From Crocodylus rhombifer (Eukaryota > Chordata > Crocodylia > Crocodylidae), in assembly GCA_038503035.1 (NCBI GenBank), contig JAVSML010020814.1, forward strand, positions 1 to 64,000: a DNA stretch of 64,000 nt, in the 5' to 3' direction. A program made the translations under genes and the position numbers. Within the stretch, counting starts at the first letter, position 1. The number at the start of each line of letters is the position of its first letter. Under the pieces are notes generated by a model. It was given only the letters and a program-made list of their open reading frames with translations. It did not search any database and had not been told where the DNA came from. Below, piece after piece: positions 1 to 15,271 of this stretch.

Positions 1-3000
1 ATGTTACTACATATTTTATTACACTTTTTGTACAGATCCCTCCTGCATGTTGCTTATGCACTGATGCATAAGAAGTGGCTATATTTTTTTTTTAAAAAGG
101 GAATTCTGTAATCTATCCTACTGCCCCAAGCAGGAGTCTGTCTTTGCACCATCCTTCTACAGCAGTGAACTGCCTCTAGTTTTGCTCTCCTGGATTTCAC
201 AGCCCATGTGTTTTTAATTGCAGTCACCATGAGGCCCGGCCTTATTTTCCTGATCTCCCCTCTGGACCTTCCAAGGTCCTTATACCATCCATGGTTACTG
301 GAGATACCATCTAGGGCCAAATGCTACTCACTTTCCTCACCATGGGCCAACTCTTCCACTCATGAGCAGTCCCCTCAACTCACATAGGTAAAGACAATGC
401 ATTACTGGAGGAAGGGTTTGCTGCTTTTGGCCTGAAGTTTGTCAAATAATAGAAAAAAAATCACCCTCATGCAAAGGACAAGTGTAAGGTCCAAGCAGAG
501 CTTATTTTAAGCACTGAAATTAGATTTATGTACAGTGTAGTCCTTGAGTTGGCCCTTGTGAAGCTTACCTTTGTGAATAATTACACAGCGAAGGACGTGC
601 CAAGATGTGCAATGAATATTACACCCGGTGGGTTATTTAACAATGTCTAGAGGCACTTGGCCCCTAAACTCTGATGGTTCAGGAGAAAATATATAGGCAC
701 AGAATGACAGATAGGCAACGGGTTTGAAAACAGTCCAGGCTAATCTAAATGAGTTATTTGGAACTATATATGAAACCCTGATGACCATTTCACGTCATAG
801 AAGCAGGTTACATACACAGGTTAAAAACATGAGTTTAAATTTGACCGCAGGATGGTTTCATCATCAAAACTTCAAAGATCACAATTTAAAGCAGCTATTC
901 AAGCTGCCACAATATAACATTAGCTCCAATCCGGGGAAGCTTGGCCATCTGAAGAAATCACTGATGGTTTTAATGACTCAAGTTATGATTTAAGGAGCCT
1001 GAAAAAGCCCAAGGAAAGTGCCAAAAACATTTTTAAGATTCATGTGCAGTTACAGTTATGTATCAAATACAATTTATATATTCTACTCAATGTAATATTG
1101 GAGACTGTTTCTCCAGCAAGTAAAATGTAAGTATCCTAATTTCATTGTTATTTACTTTTAGCAAAATGCATCTTTTCCCCTACTTTACAAAATGCACCTT
1201 TCCCCAGTATGCCTCTGTCCATATATATATATGATTAATTAAGAATCAGTGCAAATTTACTTCTTTGTGAGGGCAAAACTTACCATCCCCTTCACCTATT
1301 GTCTTCCAGACAAACACAGAAGTTCCTTGCTTTATAGTCTGAAGATCAACAGATTAAGGGATTCTGGAGTAAGTGGGGGAAGTACACTTCGGATTTGAGG
1401 ATCCTCCCTATTGGAAGCTCAGCCATCAAATTATTAGATCTAGGGATGTTTAGATCAACTTCAGTTGCTCCTGCATTTGAGTGAAAGGAGGTCTTTAAGA
1501 AGCCAAGGCGCAAATCAAAAGGAGTTTTGCAGATCAAAGACAACATCTTATGCTACACCCAGCAGCTAAGGAGATCTCCTCCTCCCCCGCAAAGGCTATA
1601 ATATATTCTCCCAGTCCATACTGCCTAAGATGCTATAGTCACATTGCATTTCTTTTAAATGAACCCTAACAAAATAGGATTGGATGGGAAGATTAGAAAG
1701 GAACAGATTAGTGTAGAGAGGCCCAGCTGTATAAGGAGAAGCAGGCTGTAAAAGCCACCTGGGATTCCAGTTCACAGATTATGAATCCTTTGAGCAAAGG
1801 AGAGAATGAAACACTTCAGTACTTGGCTCAGCTATCAACCTACCATAATTTTAAGGCCCTTCCCTCTTCCTACTATGGAACTGACATTTTGTCTGGATAG
1901 GTGCTGGCCAGCTTAACTTCTGGATAAGTCCCATTCTTAGCTAGGTGCTAGGAACCCAAATGTACTGCACTGGGTGAGCTTAAATAACATGAACCACACT
2001 ACCTACATAACACTGAGCAAACCAACTGGCTTCCCCATCCTTCCTCTTGGCCTCACTTGAAAAGGAAAATTGATGAAAATGCTCCTAATGGAGCCCGATG
2101 GGGAAATCAATTAGGACAAAAACCAAGAATAGCCTCCAACCACTTTTTGCAAGGAGGGAAATGCTAAAAAGTCCCATGAGAACTTCCTTAAGAGCACTTT
2201 TGGAAGGAAGCAAGATGGTTTTGCTCCCAGTGTTATATGGGTGACATGCTTTGTTTAAACTGAACTCAATCAGGGCAGTGTGTTAGTTTTCCACCCTGTG
2301 CCCTGCAAGCATTTGGAGCAAACACAATGTCATAGGATATTAAGGGCTCTTGACAAAGCTAAAATATTTAGCAGGGACATCTGGTTGTTGTCTCTTGCTA
2401 TCATCATTAGGGCATTCTTTATTCCACAACCAGATGGAAAGGGAGTCAGTATGTATGAGGACTCCTGGGGACATTGGAGGTATTTGGCAAAGCTGCAAGT
2501 TTTGAAAGGTGTCCTCCTACGAAAGGCTTTGTATAATATATAACTTTAGTTTAAAAAAGTCAGGAACCCTTGCTGTGATGTTTGGTAGGTATGGAGTAGA
2601 ATGCTTTGTGATGCTGCAAGCACAACAGGCTTCATTTGGGCCAATTCTCTTCTATTTTCCGTGCAGAAAAAAGTTTTTGTTATCCTCACTCCTACAAAAG
2701 CAGTAAGGAACAGAGTCTCCCTCCCACCTCTTCCTACCCTGCTAATGCTATGAATTCATCTGCTCCATTCCACGAAAGTAGGCTATTTACTCCATGTTTG
2801 GAATTGTGTGCCCTTTAGCTCCATTGTCATTTCGTCTCTTACATCTTTCCATCCCAATCTCTTTCCAACAGCAAATTCTCCTCTAGCTCTGGGGGTGAGA
2901 AAACAGTTATTTCAGCTGTTCGCACTTCCAACTAGTTATCTGTTAGTGATTCTTCAGAGGCAGTAGAAGATGAATGGACTTTCTTCTTCCCCAGAAGCCC

Positions 3001-3184
3001 AGACTTGTCTACAGAGGTTTATTCTAGCAGGTGTGAAGTACACCCAGCATAGCATTAAAGCATGGTTCAGCACTGGTGTCATGAATTTGGTGCAACGGGC
3101 AATGAGGAATACATATATCCATTTACAGTTCTGCAGTGAATGAGCCTACATTAGTGGAATGGAGCAGATGAATTCATGGCCTTC

Positions 3185-3420
3185 AGGAGAAGAGTCAGGC
3201 CAGTAGGGAAGAGTCCTGGATTGGGATTCAGGCCGCTTGTGTTATTTCCAGATCTGTCAGTAGCCAACTGAGCACCTTGGGTATGTCAAAGGGAGCCAGG
3301 TGCATAAAGAGCTTTGAGGATCTGAGCCTTCACCTCTGTGCTTTGCTTTCCCCAGCTGTAAAATGAGGATAATGATACCCTCTATTGTAAAGCAGGCTGA
3401 ACCCTAATGATAGACTAGCC
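3185..3420 (+). repeat. MIR/CORE-SINE-like remnant
   Basis: The order of words is that of a MIR: a 'gtcctggattgggattcag' stretch, then 'accttgggtatgtca', then 'cacctctgtgctt', 'ccccagctgtaaaatgagg' and 'ataatgataccctc'. The copy is old and diverged. The edges are approximate. Confidence 0.6.
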
Positions 3421-4403
3421 TAAACGCTAGGTGGCATTATAATGTTGAACTTCCACTTCCTTGTCTTTTCTTCCTCATGGATACACCACTTCCCCAAATT
3501 TTATCTTCTCAAGAATGTTGGTCTCACTTTGTCTTGAATAAACATATGCTCCCATGTCTGTCCCAAAGAATTGGCTCTGGTTCTATTTAGGGATAAGCCA
3601 ATTTTTGTGAATTATTACCAAGCTTTTAACGAAAAAATGACCTGAAAATAGTTTCTACCCCAGAGCCAAAGCTTCACTCCCATTGGGGCCCATTTTGAGG
3701 GGCTGATTTTTGCGTGATGTTCCATCCTACAAATACTTTACACATCTCTCACTGTAAATTGCGCAGGCTCTAGCTCTGCAGTTCTCCACCAGCAAAGTAG
3801 TCGGGTGTTAGAATACTTGCTGGGCCATCCTGGGAAGGAATCCAGACTCACCACAACATCAGTGTCTAACTTTGAGCTTAAATCCATCCACTTTGCACCG
3901 GTGATTACTGCATTTGAGCTTAAGTTGACGCCACTTTGATTTTGACACAATTTGCCATAACCTTTCTTTCACCATATGCCAGTCCAATGACAAGGATTTT
4001 CTCCCCCCACTGCTACCTTCCACAGGCATTAAAACTCCCTCCTGCAGTCTACAAGAAAATGACTTGGTTCTTTTCCCATGGCATCCCTCTTATCCTGTTA
4101 CTGCAGGCATATGCAGTAGCTTCCCACAAATTAGTCATGTTTACAACTTACACTTCTCCCTCCCTCCTGCCCCTTCACAACACACTTCTTAGCTCAAATG
4201 TTAAAGCAAATCAATCCAGGTCCATAGATTTACCCTATGCCCTTCCTCATTTCCTCAGAAATGGTAACTTGAATGCATAAATCTGACTTCTGCCTTATTC
4301 CATGGGGAGAGAGACAGACAAGTCACTGTAACATCTGCTGTATGCATTAGGTGTTGAATGCCTGATATACTTGAACTATTTGAACTTGATTACTGAGGAC
4401 AAT

Positions 4404-4489
4404 GGGCCAAATTCTGCTCTTGGTTTTTTTGTAGTCAATGGGCATAATTTGTATTAATGGGCATATAAATGAGAACAGAACTTGGCTCA
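4404..4489. repeat. Small palindromic interspersed repeat
   Basis: The left end reads gggccaaattctgctctt and the right end, reverse-complemented, tgagccaagttctgttctc, so the roughly 86-base unit is an imperfect fold-back. Short words of the same kind (aatttggccc, ttactccagatttacatcag) recur near 25690 and 45835, which suggests an old dispersed family. Confidence 0.5.
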
Positions 4490-7400
4490 ATGCCCAAGAG
4501 AAACTTTTGGAGATTTACCATCCAGTAGCTATGGGCTAAATCTTCACCTGGTACAAATCAACATGGCTCACGGATTTTAATGTAGCTATGCCAATCAGTT
4601 GATATTGTCATGTTTTAAGCTCTCTTGTGAGCACTGGAGTACAATAAAAGCAAGTAACACATACACACAGAGTTGTTTTTTGAGAAGCACACATCAGGAT
4701 AGCCAACCAAGTGTCCTGTCTCATCACACTTTTTCCACTAAAAGGGCTGGATATTATGATAGACAGATGATCACCCCTCCTCTCAGCTGTATGCATTGGC
4801 ATTATGCATCCCACAACCCTGGTGGCAGCTGGTCAGGTACCCAAGGTTCCCTGAGTTAGGTCTCTAACAAGTAGCACAGCAATTTTCATTAAAGCTCTGA
4901 TTTGCCGCAGTGGCCTCTGGGAGTCTGCGTACCTGCCACAGAATATCCCCTTAGGGCTTGATTGTCCACTGGTCTCTGCTTTGCTTAGTTTTTCACATCA
5001 TTTGGTTTTTCAAATCATTTAGTTTTTCAAATCATTCCCTTTCCGACTTAGGAATGTCCTATCCTCGTTTTGCACTGGTGAAGAGCAATAGAGAATCAGG
5101 CTCATGGTGCTCACTGGAGGACTTAAAAGGTCCCCATTAATAAGCATGAAACTTCAACTAAACTTCATAGCTTGCAAAGGCATGGTTAGGCAGGCTGCCA
5201 TGTCATAGCTGACAGGTAGCTTTGGGAAGAACATGTTACTTGTCTAGGAAAGATGGATCACTGAAGAGCACCTACAGTCAGGAATAGACAACATGGCATC
5301 TGCACCCTCCACTTCTCAGCTACTCTGCTCCCCCACCATCCCTTTCCCTATGTGAGTCAGGATACTACTCCATGCCCTGCTGAACAGCTTCAATAGGCTA
5401 CCATGTGCTACTATGCTGGAGATGTACTTGCTGCAACAGTCTCTGAATAGCAGACAAACTGAGCTTATCATCTGCTCTGGAGGTAAAACAGTAGGATATG
5501 GTCTCTGACAGACACTTCACCTGCCGACATACATAGAGCTTTCCTGGCTCTGAGAATGGCTGGGACCTTTGCACAGTCTCTCAGTTCAAGATAACTCACT
5601 ATGTCTGTGCCTGAGACTGCAAGGAGATAAATGTATAGTAAAGTTATGTAAGCTGAGATAAGGGTAATTAAATCTCACACTGCAGGGCATTAGATAAACA
5701 AGGTAGAGATCAGAAAGGAATTTTACCCTCTTGGCAGCATTATAAAGTAGGATATAATCTATCATATGGGAATGATTTCCTTTTTGTTAGAATATCAGGG
5801 ACTGCTGTTGTCTTTTATGATACTCAACTTGACTGGCCAGTGGCCAGCACCATCCAAGGTGGAATTTCAATCTACAAACAACCCTGACACATTAGCTCCT
5901 TTGGGATGAGGCAGGTCACAAAGGCCAGGACTAACCATGAGAACTGGCAACAAAGCACTCTCTTAAAAAGAGATTTGGCCACAGAACAGTCTTCCAGAGG
6001 TGATCAAGAGAAGCCAGATTCTGTGCACCTTTCAAAACCTTCCTCTCTGAAAATGCCTTTCCAAAGTAAGAATACCATTCACAACACTGACCCCCCATTC
6101 AGCTCCTTCACTCCTCACCAATTCCATCATTTTCCCACCCACAAATGTGGTATTAATAACATATTTTTAAAAAAATCCTCCCCCAAGCAAAGCTGTAACT
6201 TCTAAAACAGAGAAATGCCTGGGAGCCCTAGTGTCTATATTATTGCCAGTGAATTTATGTGGAAGGTGCTTCATGGATGGCAGTAACATCCAAAAGACAT
6301 ACGGGGTAGGATTAGTCAGGCAATTCTTACATTCTGGAGAAAGGGGAGGGAATCTTGCATTAAAATGAGAAGAGCCTAAATTTTTCATGCTTGGAACTAG
6401 ATCAGAGCTGAATGCAATTCATCGCAGAAATAAATACCTCATCTATATTGGAAGCCAACCCTCCAGAGTCAGAGTATGTTTGGATCTGGCAATCTGGATT
6501 AAGACCACTTCTAATCAAGATGTAATTGAAAAGTATTATTGAAGCTTTCCACCCCTCCTTTAGTTGATTGTTCTCAGGCAGAACTTTTTTGATAACACAG
6601 TGTGTGAAGAGCAAACCCACAACCTCCTGCTCAGCACTTCTACGGCTGCACACATGTTATATAGATGGACTAATAAAACTCTACTTCCTGAACCAGATTA
6701 TTTGAGAGGTTTGGATACTTCCCACTGGTCACTGAGGCAAGAGGGCATTCAGCCCAAACTTGACTGCGAGAGATCACCCTAGAGTAAGAACATCATCTTA
6801 TTTAAATCCTCTGGCATTTTAGAGCCCAAAATGGTCTTTTAAGATAGTTCTTCTTCCTTCTCCAGAGGGAAGAGGGAAAAAGGGGATTTCTGTTTAGTTG
6901 TCCTTAGTTGTGGCTTTGGCCATTGGTGGCAATTTGCAACTGGTATAATCTGGCACAGCTCTCATGTTACTCTAATTTACCACAAGGAAACAGGCCCTGC
7001 AGAGAGTTTTCACCAGGATCAAGGAAGTGCAAAACCATCATTCTGCCCTCTGCACCTGCCTGCTCTCTAGTTCATACATCTAGTTCACCCCATGGTACAG
7101 AGCCATGTGAACAGCTCATGCTCCACCTCAGATACATGTGAGTGACACAAATAGCAATTGAAAACAAGGTCATTAGGGAATCAGCCTTGAGTGAAAAGTC
7201 CTTTGTGAAGCAAATAGAGGACAAAGGTATTTTTTTAAGCTTTTTTCTTTTTGGTTAAAAATTCAGCTCATTTCCACAGCCAAAGGAGCTCAGCTTTTCC
7301 ACTGTGCTGAAGCAGTTGTTAAACAAAGGCTTTGCCGGTAGCTTGGTTACATCACCAGTGTTGGTTCTTGGCAGACTTTTGAAGGCAGCATGTGATTAAC

Positions 7401-8234
7401 ATATCAACAGAGATGCTGAATGATCAATTCTAGACAAGCTGACTAAATTAAGCTAACATTCTGTTTAGGAAAGTGCTATACAAGGATACGGTTACTTAGA
7501 AATTATTCTTTCCAGATGTTTGGGGACATCAGGATAGGTTGATTTTCCTCTTCATGCGTCTTTTGCTTTGCAACTTTGAGAGGGACAAGAACACAGCCTC
7601 TGGCTCTGAACCTCCTCAGATGCTAGGTGTTATTTGGCAACAAAAGAATAGTGGCACTGTTTCACAAGACAGTAATCCAGTGCCCAAGTACATAAAATAC
7701 CAGATTTATCCTAATGAGGCAAATGGATAATTGCTGATACAAAGAGAACAATGCTGCTATTATCAGTATCATGCTAAAGCCCCTCCAAACACTCTTTCCA
7801 AATACATTTCTAAGGGTAGGCACTTAGGGAGTGTAGACAAGTGGCAATGAGAGAAGTAGGGGTGGGGGATGGAAGAGGAAGGATAAGAACTGCGTGCTGT
7901 AGTTAGAGCCAAGTCTGAGAGCCATGTGTAGAAGTGGTGCAGATCAGTGAAGGTGCACTGTTGTTGACAGCTGCTGAGAGCTACAGTGGGATTGGAGCTG
8001 GCTCTCCATCTGAATATTGCCTATTAGACTCTCTCATGTATTATGTCTCTGACCGTCCACAGCAGACACATTCCACTGAAAGAACATGTAATATTTCTAA
8101 TGTCAAACTCAGGCTGACAACCAAATGGCCTTTTTCTGGCATCACTGTCAGTGAAATTTCAGCAGGCTAAGTTATACTTGCAGTTTTAAATCTGATATTT
8201 GTTCCCTTCTAAATCTGCCCTCAGTGATACCTAG

Positions 8235-9535
8235 ACAACCAGGTACTCAGCCTCACCTCAGTCACTGGAAAAATCATGAAGCAGGTCCTCAAGGAATCAA
8301 TTTTTAAATGCTTGGAGGACAAGGTCATTAGAAACTATGGTAAGTCATGCTTGACTAACCTTATTGCTTTTTATGATGAGATGACTATTTTTTGTGGATG
8401 TGGGAAGAGCAGCAGATATAATGTACCTTGACTTTGGCAAGGCTTTTGATACAGTCTCCCACAACAGTCTTGCAAGCAAGCTATGGAAGTAAGGGTTGGA
8501 TGAATGGACTGCAAGGTGGATAGAAAAGTGGCTGGATCATCAGGGTCATAGGGTGGTAATCAATGGCTTGATGTTTAGCTGGGAGTTGGTATCAAGTGGA
8601 GTGCCCCAGGGGTCGGTCCTGGGGCTGGTTTTGTTCAATGTCTTCATCAACAACCTGGAAGTTTGGATGGAGTGCACCCTCAGCAAGTTTGCAGATGACA
8701 TCAAGCTGGGAGGAGCAGTAGATATGCTGGAGGATAGGGCTACAAATTTGAAGATTGGACTAAAAGACTCCTTACTGAACTTCATGAGGTTAAATACAAA
8801 GTCATGAACTTAGGATGGAACAATCCCATGCATGAGTACAGGCTGGGGACCAGCCAGCTAAGTAGCAGCTCTGCATAAAAGGACTTGGGGGTTACAGTGG
8901 ACAATAAGCTGAATGTGAGCCCAGCATACTCTTGCTGCAAAGAAAGATAACAGCATACTGGGCTGCATTAATAGAAGCATTGCCAGAAGGTCATGGGAAG
9001 TGATTATTCCCTTCTATTCAGCACTGGTGAGGCCACACCTGGAGTACTGTGTCCAGTTTTGGGGGCCCCACTACACACAGGATGTGGACAAATTGGAGAG
9101 AGGCCAGTGGAAGGCAACAAAATGGTTAGGGGGCAGGGGCACGTGATGTATGAGGAGAGGCTGGGGGAATTGGGATTATTTAGTTTGGAGAAGAGAAGAC
9201 TGACATGGGATGTAATCAACTACCTGGAGAGGGGTTCCAAAGAGGATAGAGCTGGACTGTTCTCAGTGGTGGGAGATGACACAACAAAGAGAAATGGTGT
9301 CAAATTGTAGTAAGGGAAGTTTAGGTTAGATATGAAGAAAAACTCACTAGAAGTGTAGTAAAGCGCTGGAATAGGCTACATGTAGAGGTTATGCAATCTC
9401 TATCCTTAGACCTTTTAAAGACGCATCTAGAAAAAGTCTTGTCCCCAACTCTAATACAGTTGGGGATGGAGTTGCTTTGAGCAGGGGGGTGGACTGAGGT
9501 CCCTTCTAACCCTAATTTTCTATGATTCTAACCCT
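8235..9535 (+). mobile_element. CR1-type LINE fragment, reverse transcriptase and 3' end
   Basis: Translated pieces in changing frames give the order of a CR1 reverse transcriptase: SLTSVTGKIM, then SCLTNLIAFYD, then the YLDFGKAFDTVSHN-like region after a stop, then [11 protein letters not shown] and the catalytic FADD at about 8689-8700. It continues to the C-terminal [14 protein letters not shown] region and ends at TTCTATGATTCTA, the usual CR1 3' repeat. The copy is 5'-truncated, has several stops and frameshifts, and looks older than the CR1 at 40371. Confidence 0.9.
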
Positions 9536-12500
9536 AGCTTCAGGGTACCTGCAGATATGACACTTATTGACCCTTGACCTGGTACTTAGCAGTTCTCTTA
9601 TTCAGACAGAATCCAGCTTCCTCTCCTAACTGCAGAACAAACAGGACAAGAAGGGAGAAGCAAAGAACCATATGTGACAGATACTTGTCATTTAATGCAT
9701 GCTGGGAGAGTGTTCAGATACCACAATGAAAAGCTAGTAAAAGGGACCTGAATAACCTGGGAAGGCCCAGTGAGGGCCAGGGCTGATCCTGGCCTCAGTA
9801 GTTTTGGTGTGCAATCAGCCAAGGAATCTAGCATGCTACCGAGTATGAGAAACACTGGAAGTGGAAGAGGCAGGCTGAGGTGAATGCAGGGCCAAGGCCT
9901 CTCATGCCCCTTCACACCAGCTGTCAGGTGCACACAGAAACACATGCTGTGCCCTGCTAAATGGTGTAGAAGTAACTGCCTCAATATGTGCATCCCCAGT
10001 GATCCTGGAGGCATTGCACCTGCCTCAGACTCCATACCTCTGGGACCTGCTGTCATTTCACACAGCTCCTCAAACCCACCCAACAAGTGGATTTAGGCCT
10101 GTGTAAACCAAACTAAGGTTCTGGCTCACAGTCTTTCACCTTCTTTTACAGCTAATACCTTAGGCTATTCAGTCAGAAAGAATCTAAAACTCTTATCTAC
10201 TTCTAATTACTTTTGCTTGTTTACCTTCTGCATTTATTTTAGCAGTGACAGTGAGAGGAGACTACTTGGTAGAGGTAGGCAGCTGCTACAAAAGAGTCTC
10301 TAGTGACATTCAGACATGTAACACTGGGGCCTTTAGTTTAGCTCCAAGGGTCTTCATTTTCACCACTCACAGATATTAGGGGGTTGGTGTAAACTAATGA
10401 ATCTCTGTTGTATCTGGCCCTTGGATGGGCAAAATGTTATCATAGTAGGGTCCTATCAGCACAGTTGTGTGGCAATGGGGGACCGTTTCTGTGCTTTCCC
10501 CCTAGCTACTCCTCAGCATTTTGGCTAGGAACAATCAAGACTAGGAGACTGCTGAACTCCAAGACTTCCAGGCCTGGGGCTTGCATGTAGGATGCCTGCC
10601 TAAAAAAAAAGTCCCCACCCCCATATTTGCCCAATATGGGCCATGTATTTTATAGCCATGCTCAGTGTTGGATGCATTTAATCAACGTCGTAAGTAGTTT
10701 CCATTGCTTAGCACATGCTGCTTTTGGCAGCAGTGTAATGACAGGAAAATGTATTTAGTGAGATTTGCTTGTATGCGATTATAAGACAAGGGGCTTTTTT
10801 CCCTCTGCCAGTTAGGGGGAAAACACCTCCTCTTGGAATTGAGTAAATACAGTATCACAATTACATTAGTCACTCTGGATAAATGACACAATGTGATTAT
10901 CAAAGTCATTAAAGCGGCATACAATGGAATGCATAAATAAGGGATAAGCTCATCGGGTTGGCCATTCTTTTCATGCCCTTCTCTGCAAATTTTCCAGAAG
11001 TTCCTTCCCGTCATAAACAAACCACATTCAGGACCACGAACAGCTCCTTTGGGAGACAGCCATTTTCTGATAAAATGCCCATAGCACAGTTGCCTTCCCC
11101 CCACTGTTCGAGATTAGTCAAAAAAAAGCAGCTCATGGGGATAGTATGTTTTGCGGTCACAGGCAGGTTTGTTAAAAATGAGAGAAGCATTTACAAACGA
11201 AGTAATAACCCTCATCTCAAAGCTGTGTCTCTTGCTAACGTGGTCACCACTAAATCCTAAATTACAGTTTGTCAGCAAGGGGATTTTCCAGTTCTTGCTC
11301 CACAGGACACAGCAGTGATGGTGAGATCATTCCAAAGGGACAGCCACAAATGCTTAAGTGAGCTATAGCTGATTTCTGTTTAAAACAACACAAGTGTAAC
11401 TCTTTGCAAGTCTAAACATTTCCCCCAGCCAGCTGGCTCCAGAGAACCAAGGCTTTTATATAACAGCAGATTTGACTCAGTGCACTGGTTTTGGATCCAA
11501 ATGTTCAAGTGGTGGCACTGGGAGAATGAACTCTGAAGAAAAAAACAACTATAAAGGTTCAACTACTTTAAAGGGCCTCTTTCGCAGACTTAACGCCCAG
11601 GGGAGGTATCTTATGAGGACAGGGCAAACAACGAGCAGCCAAGAGAGACTGAACTACAAGACACAGGGACATGGGATAAAGAGCTTCTGTGGTGAGAAAT
11701 ACATTGAAACAAAAGGCTGATTCGGAAAAGTTCTAGCAGTGGAAATAATGAGGCACATGGATACAACATTCCTTCCAAATGACCAGTGAACCACAGTTGC
11801 TAGCAAAGCTTTATACATGCTGTGTTCAGAGTTGGGGGTAAATCCTCAGTTGAGCTGAAGGTCAGCATCTTTGCTTGGGCATGCAATTTTCTGCTGCTAG
11901 CAGGGAAAACAAGCTTGCAAATGAACTGTGAGTGCAATTCCTAGTAAGTGCACATTTAACTGCTTGATTGGCACCCACAATTGTGCCTGTGACATGCAGT
12001 CTCAGCTGGGCAGGAGTGGCATTCACATCTGAAGCACATCCATTGTGCCTGGTGATATAGCACTGCTATTGGCTCAGCTATAACGTGAAGCATAAAGATG
12101 CATTCTTTCTATATGTAGAATCAGGTTACCAGGATGTCCCCCAAAACGTATGGTAATGTTTCCAGAAGGACTGGAGAGCCATCTGAATGCTCCCGCTCAT
12201 TCCTGTGTCCTCCTTTGAATAGGAGAAGACTGATTGCTAATAAAAATAACCTTTTTTCCCCTTTTTGGTTAGGTTTTGGATTGTACTGCAAAACAAAATG
12301 TAAGACTCGAGAAGGGGACGTTTTGCTGGCAACTGTGCAGATAACACAAAGTTAAAATTATAATGGTTTAATTACATGTGGCCTAACATAAGCAGGATAT
12401 GTTCATATATCTCAGTACTAGCAATTCAAGTTTGAATAAGTTACAGCCATATGCTGTGGCCTTGCCTCTTGTATAGGTTCAGTCTTTCGCCCAGATGCCA

Positions 12501-15271
12501 TGGATTATAATGGGACATCACAGTGAGATGCTATGTATTTTGTTTTTAATTGAAATCTCAGATTTTGTTGAATAGGTATGTGATGGTCTGGTTCCAAAGC
12601 TCATTGAAACTAGTAGGAAGTTTTCCTTTGTTTTAAATTGGCTGTGGATCAAGCCTTGCTGCTGATTTTTAAACAGGAATCATCTCTGAAACACTGATAA
12701 ATAAATGCATGGAAGAAGGCTGTCTAACTGCAGCATACATATGGCATTTCAAGTAAGTAGGTCTCTATGTTTGAATTTCTATAAGAATGTAAATGTCCTG
12801 GTTTTCTCCAGAACAAGACTGCAGTACTATTTGATTGACATTTTCTGCAGGTATAAAAATGGCAAGCCTACCTAACAAATGAGAATTATCACATTTCTAG
12901 CTTCAAGGCATAACTTGGCTGCTGCAAGGGTCAGAAGGGAATATCTTCTTCCTCTCATATAACACAATTGAATTGCACAGTGCTATATTTGGGGATGCCT
13001 ACTACTATGGTAACAGGGAATGGCCAGTGCTGGAGGCAAAATAAAGGGCTTGATGGACTAATAGCCATATGTGGTATAGCAAATCCTATGACAATTTAGA
13101 AGTGTAATCTCCTCCATTCTAACAGAAATGGCATGGTTCCATCCTCCAAACAGTCCGAAGCCTAGAGTCACAGTGTTACTGTAAATTTATATATAGCAGG
13201 ATTATTTTCAGTATAGGATGCATTTGTCAAACTGCCAACAACGGTTTACTAGGAGTTTCTTCCCCACTGGTGCTGCAGAGGATTTAAGTGTGACATTCCT
13301 TTCAGGGTAAGGAGATTAGGTTGCTACATTTACATAAGATTTGCCATGGAGGATCAATTCATTGCTCTATGAAGGCCAATACCTTTCCTCTGCAAATGGC
13401 TGATACCTACCCTTTCAGAGAAAGAAGAAAGCAACTCTCTTGTAAATAGTGCACTTGGGTCTCTATATCATAATGTTCAGAGAGGTAAATTCCTTCAAGA
13501 GCCTTTAAGTGATCAGTATACATCCTAAAGTATGAACTATTGGGTAGCTTTTATTATGATCTTCTCTGTGTAACTGTATGGATGGTTATAAATCAGAAGA
13601 TAATTGCAGAATGTAAAAAAGAACATCAGATTTGGGAGTAACAGAAAAAATGCATGTATGCACGGGGTACAGGAAATAGCCTGAAAGAGGCAGCTGAGAC
13701 ACCCTGGTGAGCAATGTGGGATGAATTCTGTTTGTCTTAACTGCCTAGATAATGAACTGCAGATGAGAAAGAAGAGTAACTCAAATATGTGCCTTAACAA
13801 AGAAATACAGCACTAGGCTGTGGCTTTCTTCTTACTGAAAAGGTTTTTACATGGAAAAAAACCCCATTCTTTGCAAAGGTTTGAGTGGCAGGTTCCTAGG
13901 TGTGAATTAGTCACTGCCATTGTAAATGTCCTATATTAGGACATTTTAGAGGTTGCTTCTTTTAGAAGCTGCTTCCCTCCCATTGTCATGCTGCAGTTAC
14001 CCTTACAAAAGGCACCGCACCTGGTACGTGCCTACATAAATAAGAAAAGAGTGTCTAAGGGTGTGGAAACATGACATTGCGGGTACAAGACATTGTCATT
14101 TTTCCTAGGGTAATTCGTATTCCAAGTATAAAGCATTTAGATAAACTATCCACCATCCTCTTCCAGCAAAGCCATGGCTAACCCAGCACTCCTGCTCCAA
14201 TAGAGAGTGTTTCCTGAATTCATGGGGGTTTGCTTGACTTCAGGGCTGAGTCCAAACCACAGAAGGTTAGGCCAAGTGGACTAAGTTCCCCCACCCTCCT
14301 GTCCGTGTGCACTAGTGAGAATCCCTTGTCCTTGTGCACAGATAGATGGATACTCTCCCACCTTGGGCCAGTGCAGGCTAGCAGTGCTGTATGTGTTTGA
14401 ATCTTGAGGAAAAGAAATATATTGTGACATTCAAATATATTGTAGCATTATATATATAGCGCCAAAGATAGCATTCACTTAGGAAGGTCCATGCCAAGAA
14501 AATACCACTACCACTTGTGTGACTTACCTCCATTGATGATCTCTAATTTCTCTTCTGGCCCCTTTCCCTGCCCAGACATCCAACCATAGTCTGTGCCTGG
14601 CTAGTTAATCAATCATCTCAAATCCTTATGAGGTGAACATTATCAGTAGGTCAACTAAAGAAGGAGTTGGTGTAGGAGCAGTGATTGGGGTTTATACAGT
14701 TCCCTATCCTATATGCTGGGCACTAGATCACTCCTTGTTTGCTCTCCCCTTTCCTCTGAAACCCATTACATTGTTTTAATCCTGCACAGAGGTCTAAGCT
14801 CATTATATCCATTTGGGGCAGTGGAAAAGTCATATTTGTTTTGATTGTCATTAGACAGATGCAAACTGCAATCAGTATGACTACTGCAAAGAGCAACAGG
14901 CAGGGCATTTAATATCCAACAGAGGGCAAGCAATTAAAAAACCTTCACAGATGCTTGACCCTAAAGAGCCAAGAACAGATGAGAAGCACCAGAAGTTTAT
15001 GTCCACCCTTTTCATTTGATCCCATTAGCTCCCTCTCTGGCCAGACAAGTGCCTTTGTCCCACCCATTGCTCATCAGGCTCCAGCAAAGGAAGACGCTCT
15101 TAAGGAGGCCAGAAATAGTTCTTGCTGATGCTCTCATTTCTATTAAAAGTTTGACTTTGATTCAGCTCCCTCCGATTAACGGATACGAGAGAAAGACATA
15201 AAAATTCTGCACAGCTGTTTGAATCCGACAGACCTGACCTCCCCAGCTGAGCTCTTTGTGCTGTGGAAACC

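Larger units (their letters stand above)
1..8234. other. Non-coding, probably DCX intron; few repeats
   Basis: AT-rich sequence with no supportable gene on either strand; the ORFs of 60-110 codons lack any recognisable domain. It contains a short AT repeat near 1222, a MIR-like SINE (3185-3420) and a small palindromic element (4404-4489). I see no sequence resembling the missing DCX C-terminal exons. Confidence 0.6.

Noticed and set aside
10682..11260. Overlapping 140- and 100-codon ORFs as a gene
   Set aside because: No domain, no splice signals that make sense, and frames open on both strands; at best conserved non-coding DNA.
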